Positions 51,742 to 60,544 of a DNA stretch of 64,000 nucleotides are shown in pieces. Where the stretch lies: the NCBI RefSeq assembly GCF_013375155.1, contig NZ_JABXOF010000005.1, forward strand, positions 1 to 64,000, written 5' to 3'. This DNA comes from Serratia ureilytica. Lineage in GTDB: Bacteria > Pseudomonadota > Gammaproteobacteria > Enterobacterales > Enterobacteriaceae. The position numbers and the translations under genes were made by a program. Every line of letters starts with the position of its first letter. Within the stretch, counting starts at the first letter, position 1. The notes below the pieces were generated by a model that had not been told where the DNA came from, made no database searches, and saw only the letters and a program-made list of their open reading frames with translations.

Positions 51742-51857
51742 TTGAAGTATAGTGAGAGAAACATCACAAACTTTGAAGCGCGCCATAACCTTGGTCGAAA
51801 GACCGTTTTAAAAGTAAAAAAAGAAGGCCTGCGGGACAAGTCAGACAAGCGCCGCCG

Positions 51858-52121
51858 TCAGCGCGGCGGCAGCGTGGCGCGCCAGGCGTTGAGCGTCTCC
51901 ACCTGGCCGGCGCAAATGTGTAACGAGGTTTGTAACGCCAGTGCATAGCTTACCGCATCGCCCCAGGTCTCCCCCTGCAACTGCGGCTGCTCACAGGGAG
52001 CAAATACCGACTCAGGGGGCAACAGCGGCACGGCCTGCGGCGCCGGCGGCCGGGCGCAGGAGCTCAAGCACAGCGCCAGGCAGAGGCTGAGCGGCGCAGG
52101 GATCGTTTTTAATCGCTTCAC
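51858..52121 (-). CDS. chiZ: Outer-membrane spanin lipoprotein ChiZ (Rz1-like)
   Basis: The 87-aa product has a lipoprotein signal (LSLCLALCLSSC, Cys at about residue 22) followed by a Pro-rich stretch, the form of an Rz1 o-spanin. GTG 52121 has GAGGAA upstream and lies within chiY in another frame; the overlap is 110 nt. With ChiY it would bridge and fuse inner and outer membranes in the type 10 secretion system that releases chitinases and CBP21. Identity rests on structure, order and proximity to chiB. Confidence 0.85.
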   Translation of the reverse strand: MKRLKTIPAPLSLCLALCLSSCARPPAPQAVPLLPPESVFAPCEQPQLQGETWGDAVSYALALQTSLHICAGQVETLNAWRATLPPR

Positions 52122-52392
52122 GGTATTTCCTCTGATAAGCCTCGTGTTGTTGGCGCAGCTGCTGTTCCTGCCGCTGCTGCGCCGCCATCAGCGCACGATT
52201 TTGCGCATCCTGGGTCTGCAGGGTGGCGATCAGCCCCGCCTGCTGCGCCAGGCTTTTTTGCAGTTCCGCCGCCTGTTGCCGCGCAGACGCCAACTGGTGC
52301 GACAACAGCGAGCTGTAGCCGCCGAGGCAGATAGCCGCCAGCAACAGCAGCAGCAACCCGCCCTGCATCAGTTTTTGCAGCCAACCGCTCAT
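52012..52392 (-). CDS. chiY: Inner-membrane spanin ChiY (Rz-like)
   Basis: The 126-aa protein has an N-terminal signal anchor (LMQGGLLLLLLAAICLGGY, about 8-27) and a coiled-coil periplasmic segment rich in Q, E and R (about 30-100), the Rz/i-spanin architecture. The start overlaps the chiX stop by 4 nt (ATGA). The o-spanin chiZ is nested in its 3' third, as in phage Rz/Rz1 pairs. The longer ORF upstream was rejected. Confidence 0.85.
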   Translation of the reverse strand: MSGWLQKLMQGGLLLLLLAAICLGGYSSLLSHQLASARQQAAELQKSLAQQAGLIATLQTQDAQNRALMAAQQRQEQQLRQQHEAYQRKYREAIKNDPCAAQPLPGAVLELLRPAAGAAGRAAVAP

Positions 52393-52790
52393 GCCGGATA
52401 GTCCCGAAACGGCAGCTGGAAGTGCGGGCCGTCCTTGAGGGTCTTCCATTCGCCGCCCCATTCGACGTTGATGCCGCATTCACGCGCCGCGCGCCGCACC
52501 GCCACCGCAATTTGCGCGTAGTAATCCCACTCCCAGGAGACCACGCCCGCCGGCATCGCCACCACGTCCACCGCGTGTCCGGTCAGATGGCGGCTGCGCA
52601 GCGTTTGGCTGTTGCCGGCGCGCACCATTTCCCGCTGGCGCGCCATGCTGCGCAGCCCCTCGCTGACGGAAAACGGCACCAGGGAATAGCGCAGCGCCAG
52701 ACGAATAACGCGCACCAGATCCGGATGCACGCCGCGCAGGTTCTCTTCGCTGCGGGCGGTAAAGCGAATCTCTTCGATGTCATTTAACAT
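52389..52790 (-). CDS. chiX: L-alanyl-D-glutamate endopeptidase ChiX
   Basis: The 133-aa peptidoglycan endopeptidase belongs to the VanY/M15 family. The zinc motif is visible in SRHLTGHAVDVV (near residues 67-78), the second metal/catalytic part is WKTLKDGPHFQLP near the C-terminus, and SEGLRSMARQREM is family-typical. It has no signal peptide, so it needs the holin to reach the wall, as shown for S. marcescens ChiX. It overlaps chiW by 11 nt and chiY by 4 nt. Confidence 0.9.
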   Translation of the reverse strand: MLNDIEEIRFTARSEENLRGVHPDLVRVIRLALRYSLVPFSVSEGLRSMARQREMVRAGNSQTLRSRHLTGHAVDVVAMPAGVVSWEWDYYAQIAVAVRRAARECGINVEWGGEWKTLKDGPHFQLPFRDYPA

Positions 52791-53106
52791 TTTTAAACCC
52801 CGTTTTTTTGCCGATGAATTTTTTAATTAAGGCGTTGATGTAATCCGCCCCCATAAAGCCAATCAATACGCTGGCCAAATTCGCCCAGTTTAATTCCAGG
52901 CCCATCAACGCCAGCGCATCGCGCACCGTCCAGGCCAATAACGCGCACATCGCCGCATTCAATAAACGTCGCCGAATACCCACGTTGCGATAGGCACCGT
53001 GTAATAGCGCCATCACGCCGGCCAGAATGGCGTTCAATACCGGCTGAAGATATTCACATACTCGCTGGACTATTAAGCCAACAGCGTCAGGCTCTATGCT
53101 GGACAT
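52780..53106 (-). CDS. chiW: Holin ChiW
   Basis: The 108-aa holin-like protein has about three hydrophobic segments (roughly 20-38, 45-68 and 75-95) and a basic C-terminus (KKFIGKKTGFKNVK). It is the first gene of chiWXYZ, divergent from chiB. ChiW and ChiX have been shown to be required for secretion of the chitinolytic proteins in S. marcescens. AAAGGAG precedes the ATG. Confidence 0.88.
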   Translation of the reverse strand: MSSIEPDAVGLIVQRVCEYLQPVLNAILAGVMALLHGAYRNVGIRRRLLNAAMCALLAWTVRDALALMGLELNWANLASVLIGFMGADYINALIKKFIGKKTGFKNVK

Positions 53107-53399
53107 AGCTCATCTCCTTTTTTATTTTTAATTAAATGCCAATCACGGCCGGTGGGACATCGGATACTCAGAATCTAGTTAAGGATGCTATTACAAAGCA
53201 AATGAATAAATACAGGCCCTATGGTCGAATTCATTCATGCTGAATGCTGGCACAACACATAAACGCCAAGGCAGGCGGCAGTGAATAAAAAATTCATTCT
53301 TATCGTGATTTGTTTCGACTGTTATTTCCGAGAAAAATAAACATTAATGGCAACGGGAAATATTTTCCCATCCAAAAACATCCACTCTGGAGAAATGCC
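53107..53399. promoter_or_regulatory. Divergent promoter region chiW/chiB
   Basis: These 293 nt separate the secretion cassette from chiB. They contain short inverted repeats, including CATTC-ATGCT-GAATG near 53234 and a TGAAT-AAAAA-ATTCA palindrome near 53282. ChiR sites are expected here but I cannot name one. The chiB ribosome binding site is GGAGAA. Confidence 0.5.
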
Positions 53400-54899
53400 A
53401 TGTCCACACGTAAAGCCGTTATTGGGTATTATTTTATTCCGACCAACCAAATCAATAATTACACCGAGACCGATACGTCTGTCGTGCCGTTCCCGGTTTC
53501 CAACATCACGCCGGCCAAAGCCAAACAGCTGACGCACATTAACTTCTCGTTCCTGGATATCAACGACAATCTGGAATGCGCCTGGGATCCGGCCACCAAC
53601 GACGCCAAGGCGCGCGATGTGGTCAACCGCCTGACCGCGCTCAAAGCGCACAACCCCAGCCTGCGCATCATGTTCTCCATCGGCGGCTGGTACTACTCCA
53701 ACGATCTGGGGGTGTCGCACGCCAACTACGTCAACGCGGTGAAAACCCCGGCGTCGCGCGCCAAGTTCGCCCAATCCTGCGTGCGCATCATGAAGGATTA
53801 CGGCTTCGACGGCGTGGACATCGACTGGGAGTACCCGCAAGCCTCGGAAGTGGACGGTTTCATCGCCGCGCTGCAGGAGATCCGCACCCTGCTGAACCAG
53901 CAAACCGTCGCCGACGGCCGCCAGGCGTTGCCGTACCAGTTGACCATCGCCGGCGCCGGCGGCGCCTTCTTCCTGTCGCGCTATTACAGCAAGCTGGCGC
54001 AGATCGTCGCGCCGCTCGATTACATCAACCTCATGACCTACGATCTGGCCGGCCCCTGGGAGAAGGTAACCAACCACCAGGCGGCGCTGTTCGGCGATGC
54101 GGCCGGGCCGACCTTCTACAATGCGCTGCGCGAAGCCAACCTGGGCTGGAGCTGGGAAGAGCTGACCCGCGCCTTCCCCAGCCCGTTCAGCCTGACGGTC
54201 GACGCCGCGGTGCAGCAACACCTGATGATGGAAGGCGTGCCGAGCGCCAAAATCGTGATGGGCGTGCCCTTCTACGGCCGCGCCTTCAAGGGCGTCAGCG
54301 GCGGCAACGGCGGGCAATACAGCAGCCACAGCACGCCGGGCGAAGATCCGTACCCGAACACCGATTACTGGCTGGTGGGCTGCGAAGAGTGCGTGCGCGA
54401 CAAGGATCCGCGCATCGCCTCCTATCGCCAACTGGAGCAGATGCTGCTGGGCAACTACGGCTATCAGCGGCTGTGGAACGACAAGACCAAAACGCCTTAC
54501 CTGTATCATGCGCAGAAAGGGCTGTTCGTCACCTATGACGATGCCGAGAGCTTCAAATACAAAGCGAAATACATCAAGCAGCAGCAGTTGGGCGGCGTGA
54601 TGTTCTGGCATCTGGGGCAAGACAACCGCAACGGCGATCTGCTGGCCTCGCTGGATCGCTATTTCAACGCCGCGGACTACGACGACAGCCAGCTGGATAT
54701 GGGCACCGGGCTGCGCTACACCGGCGTCGGCCCCGGCAACCTGCCGATCATGACCGCGCCGGCTTATGTGCCGGGCACCACTTACGCGCAGGGCGCGCTG
54801 GTGTCCTACCAGGGTTACGTCTGGCAGACCAAATGGGGTTACATCACCTCGGCGCCCGGTTCTGACGGCGCCTGGCTGAAGGTGGGCCGCGTGGCGTAA
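53400..54899 (+). CDS. chiB: Chitinase B (GH18, processive exochitinase)
   Basis: The 499-aa enzyme releases chitobiose from chitin chain ends. It has a GH18 TIM barrel with the catalytic motif DGVDIDWEYP (Asp140, Asp142, Glu144), SIGGWYYS, and an alpha/beta insertion. A C-terminal CBM5/12-type chitin-binding domain (about 450-499; YVPGTTYAQGALVSYQGYVWQTKWG) follows. The numbering matches published ChiB. There is no signal peptide, so export depends on the chiWXYZ system. The start is ATG 53400 with GGAGAA upstream; the 30-residue extension is non-coding. Confidence 0.98.
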   Translation: MSTRKAVIGYYFIPTNQINNYTETDTSVVPFPVSNITPAKAKQLTHINFSFLDINDNLECAWDPATNDAKARDVVNRLTALKAHNPSLRIMFSIGGWYYSNDLGVSHANYVNAVKTPASRAKFAQSCVRIMKDYGFDGVDIDWEYPQASEVDGFIAALQEIRTLLNQQTVADGRQALPYQLTIAGAGGAFFLSRYYSKLAQIVAPLDYINLMTYDLAGPWEKVTNHQAALFGDAAGPTFYNALREANLGWSWEELTRAFPSPFSLTVDAAVQQHLMMEGVPSAKIVMGVPFYGRAFKGVSGGNGGQYSSHSTPGEDPYPNTDYWLVGCEECVRDKDPRIASYRQLEQMLLGNYGYQRLWNDKTKTPYLYHAQKGLFVTYDDAESFKYKAKYIKQQQLGGVMFWHLGQDNRNGDLLASLDRYFNAADYDDSQLDMGTGLRYTGVGPGNLPIMTAPAYVPGTTYAQGALVSYQGYVWQTKWGYITSAPGSDGAWLKVGRVA

Positions 54900-54903
54900 G
54901 CCG

Positions 54904-54938
54904 TAAAAAAACCCCGTAGCCGAATGCTGCGGGGTTTT
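54904..54938 (+). terminator. chiB terminator
   Basis: An AAAACCCCG stem with CGGGGTTTT is followed by CATT; the stem continues inward through TAGC/GCTG. The A-run on the left may also serve convergent chiR. Confidence 0.8.
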
Positions 54939-54984
54939 CATTGAGTTAACCGTTTGATTTTCGCGTCCCTTCGTCTCTATTCCT

Positions 54985-55926
54985 TCAGTTGTGGCACCAA
55001 GGATAACCGCCATCCCGCACCACTTCGCGGCCCATCAGGCTGTAGACATCGCTTTTGCGCGTCAGCCGCTCATGCCACCAGTTAAACCCGGCGCCCTTGC
55101 TGGCCGGGTGCCACGCCAGCCAAATCATTTCGTCGCCCTTTTGCATCTCTACCGGCACCGTCACCAGTTCGCCGCTGGCCAATTCCTTTTCGATCAAAGC
55201 AGGCGGCAGAAAAGCGTGGCCGATGCCGCGTTTGAGCAGCGCCAGGTTGCTTTCCACGTCGCATACCACCAACTGACGCTGCAAGGGCAGCGTGCCGTGA
55301 TTACGCTTGGGCAGCTCATGGCTGCTGTCGGCGATCACCACCACGATGTCGTTCAACCGCTGTTTCTTGCACACCGGCTTTCTCTGCGCCGCGAACGGGT
55401 GCGAAGGCGACACGCACAGCACAAAGTTGAGCTTGCCGAGCATCAGGGTTTTGGCCTGCACGCTGTCGGGAATTTGGCCAATGGCGATGATCAGATCCGC
55501 CCGGTTGTTCTTCAGCGCATCCCAGGTGCCGTTCAACGCTTCTCGCTGCACCGAGATACTGGCGTTCGGGCAATGCTGAATATAGTCGCGGATATCCTGC
55601 GTCAGGGTTTCCAACGGGAAGAAGGTGTCTACCGCCAGGCGGATATTATTGTCCAGCTTGGGGATGTTGCGCACCCGGCTTTCCAGATCCTGCACCGCAT
55701 TTAATATCCAGCTGCCTTCCTGCAGGAGAAATTCCCCTTCATCCGTCAGGGTAATCATGGGGCCATTGCGATGAAAAAGTTTCACGCAGAGTTTGCTTTC
55801 AATATTGGAAACCCGATAAGAGATCGCCGAAGGCGTTTTATGCAGCGCCTCCGCCGCCATAGAGAAAGAACCGGTGCTCTTGATGGTGCTGATTATTTTA
55901 ATCGCGTCCAGGGATAATCTAGTCAT
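54985..55926 (-). CDS. chiR: LysR-family chitinase regulator ChiR
   Basis: The 313-aa LysR regulator has an HTH at residues about 17-40 (GSFSMAAEALHKTPSAISYRVSNIE) and an effector-binding domain. Its place between chiB and cbp21 is the known position of ChiR, the activator needed for chitinase and CBP21 production in S. marcescens. It is convergent with chiB and divergent from cbp21, sharing a 404-nt control region. Confidence 0.93.
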   Translation of the reverse strand: MTRLSLDAIKIISTIKSTGSFSMAAEALHKTPSAISYRVSNIESKLCVKLFHRNGPMITLTDEGEFLLQEGSWILNAVQDLESRVRNIPKLDNNIRLAVDTFFPLETLTQDIRDYIQHCPNASISVQREALNGTWDALKNNRADLIIAIGQIPDSVQAKTLMLGKLNFVLCVSPSHPFAAQRKPVCKKQRLNDIVVVIADSSHELPKRNHGTLPLQRQLVVCDVESNLALLKRGIGHAFLPPALIEKELASGELVTVPVEMQKGDEMIWLAWHPASKGAGFNWWHERLTRKSDVYSLMGREVVRDGGYPWCHN

Positions 55927-56330
55927 ACAAATTCCTCTTTAAAATAAAATAAGAAAAATGACACTAAATTCCCAAGGTGGTGGCGCACAAAAATCGATCA
56001 AATCGAACAAGGGTACTCATAGCAACAAGCAATATACTTCATAAATGAGAGCGCTATCTTAAATACTATTCATCACGACCTGATATAAAATTCATCATAG
56101 CGCCCTACTTTTACACAGCGACAGTTAAATAAATTCAGCCTAACGATCAAAGATCGTCATCATAATAATTTTCGTTAATAGCCGTTAAAACATTCCGCTC
56201 TATCGCACGACCAGAATGATAAAAATAAAACAAGCCGACAAGAAGGGTTATTTCTAATTGCGTTATTAGTCTCTCATTTTGTCGGTGAAATACGCTCAAC
56301 TTACAACATAATTTCAGTCAGGAGTGACTT
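55927..56330. promoter_or_regulatory. Divergent control region chiR/cbp21
   Basis: This 404-nt AT-rich region is without coding signal. It contains an ACGATC-AAA-GATCGT palindrome (56143-56157). A long-range stem, CCGACAA (56235-56241) with TTGTCGG (56279-56285), encloses an inner CTAAT/ATTAG pair, upstream of the cbp21 start. The CAGGAG ribosome binding site is at about 56319-56324. In Serratia the chiR leader is a target of the ChiX small RNA, but I cannot map the pairing site. Confidence 0.5.
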
Positions 56331-56924
56331 ATGAACAAAACTTCCCGTACCCTGCTCTCTCTGGGCCTGCTGAGCGCGGCCATGTTCGGCGTTTCGCAAC
56401 AGGCGAATGCTCACGGTTATGTCGAGTCGCCGGCCAGCCGCGCCTACCAGTGCAAACTGCAGCTCAACACTCAGTGCGGCAGTGTGCAGTACGAACCGCA
56501 GAGCGTCGAAGGCCTGAAAGGATTCCCGCAGGCCGGCCCGGTTGACGGCCATATCGCCAGCGCCAACAAGTCCACCTTCTTCGAACTGGATCAGCAAACG
56601 CCGACGCGCTGGAACAAGCTCAACCTGAAAACCGGCCCGAACTCCTTTACCTGGAAGCTGACCGCGCGTCACAGCACCACCAGCTGGCGCTATTTCATCA
56701 CCAAGCCGAACTGGGACGCTTCTCAACCGCTGACCCGCGCTTCCTTTGACCTGACGCCGTTCTGCCAGTTCAACGACGGCGGCGCCATCCCTGCCGCGCA
56801 GGTCACCCACCAGTGCAACATACCGGCAGATCGCAGCGGTTCGCACGTGATCCTTGCCGTGTGGGACATAGCCGACACCGCCAACGCCTTCTATCAGGCG
56901 ATCGACGTCAACCTCAGCCACTGA
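56331..56924 (+). CDS. cbp21: Chitin-active lytic polysaccharide monooxygenase CBP21
   Basis: CBP21 (AA10) oxidatively cleaves crystalline chitin using copper. The 197-aa precursor is cleaved after ANA (residue 27), so mature His28 and His114 (TARHSTTSW) form the copper histidine brace. The surface residues known from CBP21 lie in QYEPQSVE (Tyr54, Glu55, Glu60). Four cysteines fit two disulfides. It is secreted by the Sec route to the periplasm and then released through the chiWXYZ system. The gene is monocistronic with its own terminator. Confidence 0.98.
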   Translation: MNKTSRTLLSLGLLSAAMFGVSQQANAHGYVESPASRAYQCKLQLNTQCGSVQYEPQSVEGLKGFPQAGPVDGHIASANKSTFFELDQQTPTRWNKLNLKTGPNSFTWKLTARHSTTSWRYFITKPNWDASQPLTRASFDLTPFCQFNDGGAIPAAQVTHQCNIPADRSGSHVILAVWDIADTANAFYQAIDVNLSH

Positions 56925-56950
56925 TCCGTCAAAAGGGGGATGTCTCTGGA

Positions 56951-56979
56951 GGGTTCAGCCTGGCGCTGAACCCTTTTTT
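56951..56979 (+). terminator. cbp21 terminator
   Basis: GGGTTCAGC and GCTGAACCC enclose CTGGC, followed by six T residues. It lies 26 nt past the cbp21 stop. Confidence 0.9.
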
Positions 56980-56989
56980 GCGGGTGCCG

Positions 56990-57952
56990 CTATTGCGACA
57001 TGTTGAGGATAGTGCGCACATTGAGCGCGCTGGTGGCGATAATGTCGATGGCGCCGGTGCGCAACGCGCCCAAAATCGCCAGCGCTTTGGTATTCTCGGA
57101 GGCAATGGCGATCACGCACGGAATTTTGCGCAGCTCATCAATGCTCAGCCCAATCACACGGTCATTCATCACCGTATCGACATGCTGCCCCTGGGCATTG
57201 AAAAAGTCATAGCCGGCGATGTCGCCGATCACGCCCTGATTAAGGCTGGCGTCGATAATCTCGTGCGGCGTAAACCACCCCAATTTCACCATATAACTGT
57301 TTTCATTCATGTCGCCAATGCCGACTAACGCCACATCGGCCTTACGCGCGCGATCCAACGTTTCCTTGATCGTGCCGTTCTGCATGAAGGCGTCTTTCAA
57401 CGCGCGATTTTCGACGTAGGCCGGCGCATAGAGCGTCTCGCTGCTGCCGCCGAACTTCTTCGCCAGACGCCGGCTGATATGGTCGGCGTTGATCGCATCG
57501 CCCGGACGGTGGGTGCCGCCGATGCCGCAGATGAACTTGCAGTTGCGCTCCGTCACGCTGCCGACGTGATCGGCGATCGCCGCCACGTTGCGTCCCTGCC
57601 CGACCGCCAACACCATATCGTCTTTCAGCGACATCGCCAGGTAGTTGGACACCAGCGCCGCCACCTGCCGACGCTGTTCCTCTTCGTCCTGATGATCGAG
57701 CGCGATCAGCGCGCGGCTGATGGGAAAACGTTCCATCATCTGCTGTTCCAGCCGGGTGCTGAACACCGGGTGATAACGCACGTTGATCTCGACGATGCCT
57801 TCTTCCTTGGCGCGCTTGAGCAAACGACCGACTTTGATCCGTGAGATGCCGAACTTTTTGGCGATCTCTTCCTGCGTGATCTCATCCTGATAATAAGCAA
57901 CGGCGATTTCGGTCAGCAGTTCGTTATCCTGGGACACAGTTTGTTTTTCCAT
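56990..57952 (-). CDS. SorC/DeoR-type sugar-binding transcription regulator
   Basis: The 320-aa regulator has an N-terminal HTH (ITQEEIAKKFGISRIKVGRLLKRAKEEGIVEI, about 24-56) and a C-terminal SorC sugar-phosphate-binding domain (VGQGRNVAAIAD, CGIGGTHR, DVALVGIGDMNENS). The family senses phosphorylated sugars or polyols (SorC, EryD, DalR). It is the last gene, 95 nt behind dhaL-like, of the operon starting at 62992, and is probably its regulator. The inducer would be a tetrulose or its phosphate if the pathway assignment is right. Confidence 0.87.
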   Translation of the reverse strand: MEKQTVSQDNELLTEIAVAYYQDEITQEEIAKKFGISRIKVGRLLKRAKEEGIVEINVRYHPVFSTRLEQQMMERFPISRALIALDHQDEEEQRRQVAALVSNYLAMSLKDDMVLAVGQGRNVAAIADHVGSVTERNCKFICGIGGTHRPGDAINADHISRRLAKKFGGSSETLYAPAYVENRALKDAFMQNGTIKETLDRARKADVALVGIGDMNENSYMVKLGWFTPHEIIDASLNQGVIGDIAGYDFFNAQGQHVDTVMNDRVIGLSIDELRKIPCVIAIASENTKALAILGALRTGAIDIIATSALNVRTILNMSQ

Positions 57953-58047
57953 CCGTTAGACGTTTCCCCACGGCAGGCCGGTTAATCATGGCGGAGGGAC
58001 GATACACGCCCCTCCGACAATGCTGAATGCCCGCTAGTATAACGCGT

Positions 58048-58704
58048 TCAGGCGGCAACGGTATTCAGTCGTTGCTCCACCTCGTCCGCCAATCGGGTCA
58101 AGAGCAGGCAGCAAGATACCGCGCCGGCGTCCAGTACGCCGCGCGAACGCTCGCCCAGACGGCTGGCGCGGCCGATTTTCGCCACCAGCTCGCGCGTGGA
58201 ATCGCGCCCGCGCACTGCGGCGATCCTCATCTGTTCCAGCGCAGCGGCGAAGTCGTCACCGCGCCCCGCCGCCTGCTCAAACGCCGCTACCGCCGGTATC
58301 AGCGTATCCATCAGACACTTGTCCCCCACGCCCGCGCTGCTGATGTCCTGCAGTTCGCGCAAACCGCTGTGCAACATCGCCAAAAATGCCTGCTTATCCA
58401 GCACGCTGCGCTCGCGCACGCTCTCCGCCATGCCCATGAACAGACTGCCGTACAGCGGCCCCATCGAACCGCCGATGCCCTCCATCAGCGCATCGGAAAC
58501 CGCATCGAACGCCTGCGCCAACGTGAGCTCGCGGCCGCGAATGGCATCGCCGCACATCGCGAATCCCTTCGACATGTTAATGCCGTGGTCGCCGTCGCCG
58601 ATGGCGCCGTCGATTTCGCTCAGGTATTCGCGGTTGCTGACAATGGTTTCTATCAGCCCCGTAACGATCTCACTGCCGTACCGGGTTGAAATTTGTTCCG
58701 TCAT
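58048..58704 (-). CDS. DhaL-type kinase subunit (nucleotide-binding)
   Basis: The 218-aa DhaL-domain protein has the Mg/ADP motif GAIGDGDHGINMSKGF (near residues 33-48) and GIGGSMGPLYGSLFMG (near 76-91). With the adjacent DhaK protein it would form a two-subunit keto-sugar kinase. No DhaM phosphotransfer gene is nearby, which favours an ATP-dependent erythrulose-type kinase over the PEP-dependent dihydroxyacetone kinase. It is 3 nt downstream of dhaK. Confidence 0.85.
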   Translation of the reverse strand: MTEQISTRYGSEIVTGLIETIVSNREYLSEIDGAIGDGDHGINMSKGFAMCGDAIRGRELTLAQAFDAVSDALMEGIGGSMGPLYGSLFMGMAESVRERSVLDKQAFLAMLHSGLRELQDISSAGVGDKCLMDTLIPAVAAFEQAAGRGDDFAAALEQMRIAAVRGRDSTRELVAKIGRASRLGERSRGVLDAGAVSCCLLLTRLADEVEQRLNTVAA

Positions 58705-58707
58705 GAT

Positions 58708-59709
58708 TCACTCCACCTGGGTTAAGCCTAAAGATTGCGCCGGCATGTCCAGCAGCGTTTTCAGTTCGTCATCCAGCGTCATCAGCGTCAGCGTCACGCC
58801 CATCATTTCCAGCGACGTGAAGTAATTGCCGACGTAGCGCCGATGCACCCGCACGCCTTTCGCCGTCAACCGACGCTCTATTTCGGCATAATAGATATAC
58901 AGCTCCATCACCGGCGTGGCGCCAAGCCCGGAGATCAGCAACGCCACCTCATGCCCCTGTTCCAGCGGCATGTCGTTGAGCACGAAATCGAGCATGGTGC
59001 CGGCCATCGCCGACGCCGACTGGATCGGCGACACCTCAATGCCCGGTTCGCCGTGATGGCCAATGCCGATCTCCATCTTGCCGTCTTCGATATGAAAATT
59101 GGGTTTGCCGACCGCGGGAATGGTGCAGGAACTGAGGCCGACGCCGATCGAACGACACCGGTCGATGGCTTTTTGCGCCGCGCCGATCACGCCGTCCAGA
59201 TCGTATCCCTTGGCCGCCGCCGCCGCGCCGACCTTCCACATCAGAATTTCTCCGGCCACGCCGCGCCGTTTATCGATCTCACTGGCCGGCGCCGAGGCGA
59301 CGTCATCGTTGGCCACCACGGTTTTCACCCGTATGCCGGCCGCCGTGGCCTTCTTGATCGCCATCTTGACGTTCATGTTGTCGCCGGCGTAGTTGCCGTA
59401 CAGGCAAGCGACGCCCGCACCGCTGTCCGCCGCCTTGAACGCGTCGAGAAAAGCCCCCGCCGTAGGCGATGAAAAAATCTCGCCAATCGCGACGGCATCC
59501 AGCATGTTTTTGCCGACATACCCCAGGAACGCCGGCTCATGGCCGGAACCGCCGCCGGTGACGATGCCCACTTTGCCGGCGATCGGCGCCGGCGGATATT
59601 TCAACACCCGCGCATTGTCGGTGGCGGCGTAATAGTCCGGGTGGGCCAGCCTATAGCCCTGAATGGCGTCTTCCACTACGTGATCGGGATCGTTAATGAT
59701 TCTGTTCAT
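58708..59709 (-). CDS. DhaK-type kinase subunit (substrate-binding)
   Basis: The 333-aa DhaK-domain protein has GIVTGGGSGHEPAFLGYVG (near residues 48-66) and the covalent substrate-binding His in IGIGHHGEPG (about His219). DhaK proteins bind dihydroxyacetone or related keto-polyols such as erythrulose through a hemiaminal on this His. The context of polyol dehydrogenases, a polyol permease and an RpiB-like isomerase suggests D- or L-erythrulose as substrate (DerK/LerK type). Dihydroxyacetone remains possible. Confidence 0.88.
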   Translation of the reverse strand: MNRIINDPDHVVEDAIQGYRLAHPDYYAATDNARVLKYPPAPIAGKVGIVTGGGSGHEPAFLGYVGKNMLDAVAIGEIFSSPTAGAFLDAFKAADSGAGVACLYGNYAGDNMNVKMAIKKATAAGIRVKTVVANDDVASAPASEIDKRRGVAGEILMWKVGAAAAAKGYDLDGVIGAAQKAIDRCRSIGVGLSSCTIPAVGKPNFHIEDGKMEIGIGHHGEPGIEVSPIQSASAMAGTMLDFVLNDMPLEQGHEVALLISGLGATPVMELYIYYAEIERRLTAKGVRVHRRYVGNYFTSLEMMGVTLTLMTLDDELKTLLDMPAQSLGLTQVE

Positions 59710-59738
59710 CGCGGCCTCTCTGTCGCCTGAATAAGAAA

Positions 59739-60509
59739 TTATTGAATGGTGTAACCGCCGTCGACCACCAGGTTGGCGCCGGTGATCATCGCCGCCGCGT
59801 CGCCGGCCAAAAACAGGGCGCTGGCGGCGATATCTTGCGGCTCGGCGAAGCGCCGCAGCGGGATTTTCTGCTTCATCTGCTCAGCCACCTCGCCAGACCA
59901 GGCCTTACGGCCCAGCTCCGTCAAAACGACGGTGGGTGAAATGGCGTTGACCCGCACGTTGTGCGGCCCCCACTCCAGCGCCAGCACCTGGGTCAACCCG
60001 ATAACGCCCGCTTTGCTGGCGCAATAGGCCAGGTGATTCGGCAATGCCACCACCCCGGCCTGCGAGGCGAGATTGATGATGCTGCCGCCGCGCTGGCGAA
60101 TGAAACGGCGACCCACCGCCTGGCAGGTGAGAAACACGCCTTTCAGATTGACCGCCAGGGTTGCATCCCACGCCGCTTCCGGCAGTTCCTCAGCGGGATG
60201 CAGCGCGACGATGCCGGCGCTGTTGACCAGCACGTCCAGCTGCCCGAAATGCGCCTCACTCTGCGCCACCGCCCGCTCCACCGACGCGGCATCGGTGACG
60301 TCGGCCACGACGCCCACCGCCGCCTCGGCGTCCAGCTGTCGCGCCACTTCAGCAACCTGCGGCGCACGATCGAGCAGCGCCACGCGCGCGCCGTTTTGCA
60401 GATAGCGTTCGGCGATAGCGAGGCCGATCCCCGCAGCGCCGCCGGTAATCAGCGCCACCTTGCCCTGCAGCGAGAGCTCGCGCGGCGCCGTAGTTTGATG
60501 ATTAATCAT
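59739..60509 (-). CDS. Short-chain dehydrogenase, candidate polyol (threitol) dehydrogenase
   Basis: The 256-aa classical SDR has TGGAAGIG cofactor motif (near residues 22-29), NSAG (near 95) and catalytic Ser and YCASK (Tyr about 162, Lys about 166). It ends VVDGGYTIQ. Acidic Asp at the end of beta-2 (VALLDR) indicates NAD preference. DthD-type D-threitol dehydrogenases are SDRs in comparable clusters, so oxidation of a tetritol to erythrulose is the proposed role. It lies between dhaK and the permease gene. Confidence 0.85.
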   Translation of the reverse strand: MINHQTTAPRELSLQGKVALITGGAAGIGLAIAERYLQNGARVALLDRAPQVAEVARQLDAEAAVGVVADVTDAASVERAVAQSEAHFGQLDVLVNSAGIVALHPAEELPEAAWDATLAVNLKGVFLTCQAVGRRFIRQRGGSIINLASQAGVVALPNHLAYCASKAGVIGLTQVLALEWGPHNVRVNAISPTVVLTELGRKAWSGEVAEQMKQKIPLRRFAEPQDIAASALFLAGDAAAMITGANLVVDGGYTIQ

Positions 60510-60544
60510 ATATTTCCCCTTAAAACTGTGAACTTCACCCTCGG

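Noticed and set aside
51858-53106. Remnant prophage lysis module
   Set aside because: No capsid, tail, integrase or replication genes flank it, and its divergence from chiB fits the chiWXYZ chitinase secretion cassette.
53322-55013. 563-residue reading frame opposite chiB
   Set aside because: Antisense shadow of chiB, whose catalytic motif and numbering match the known enzyme.
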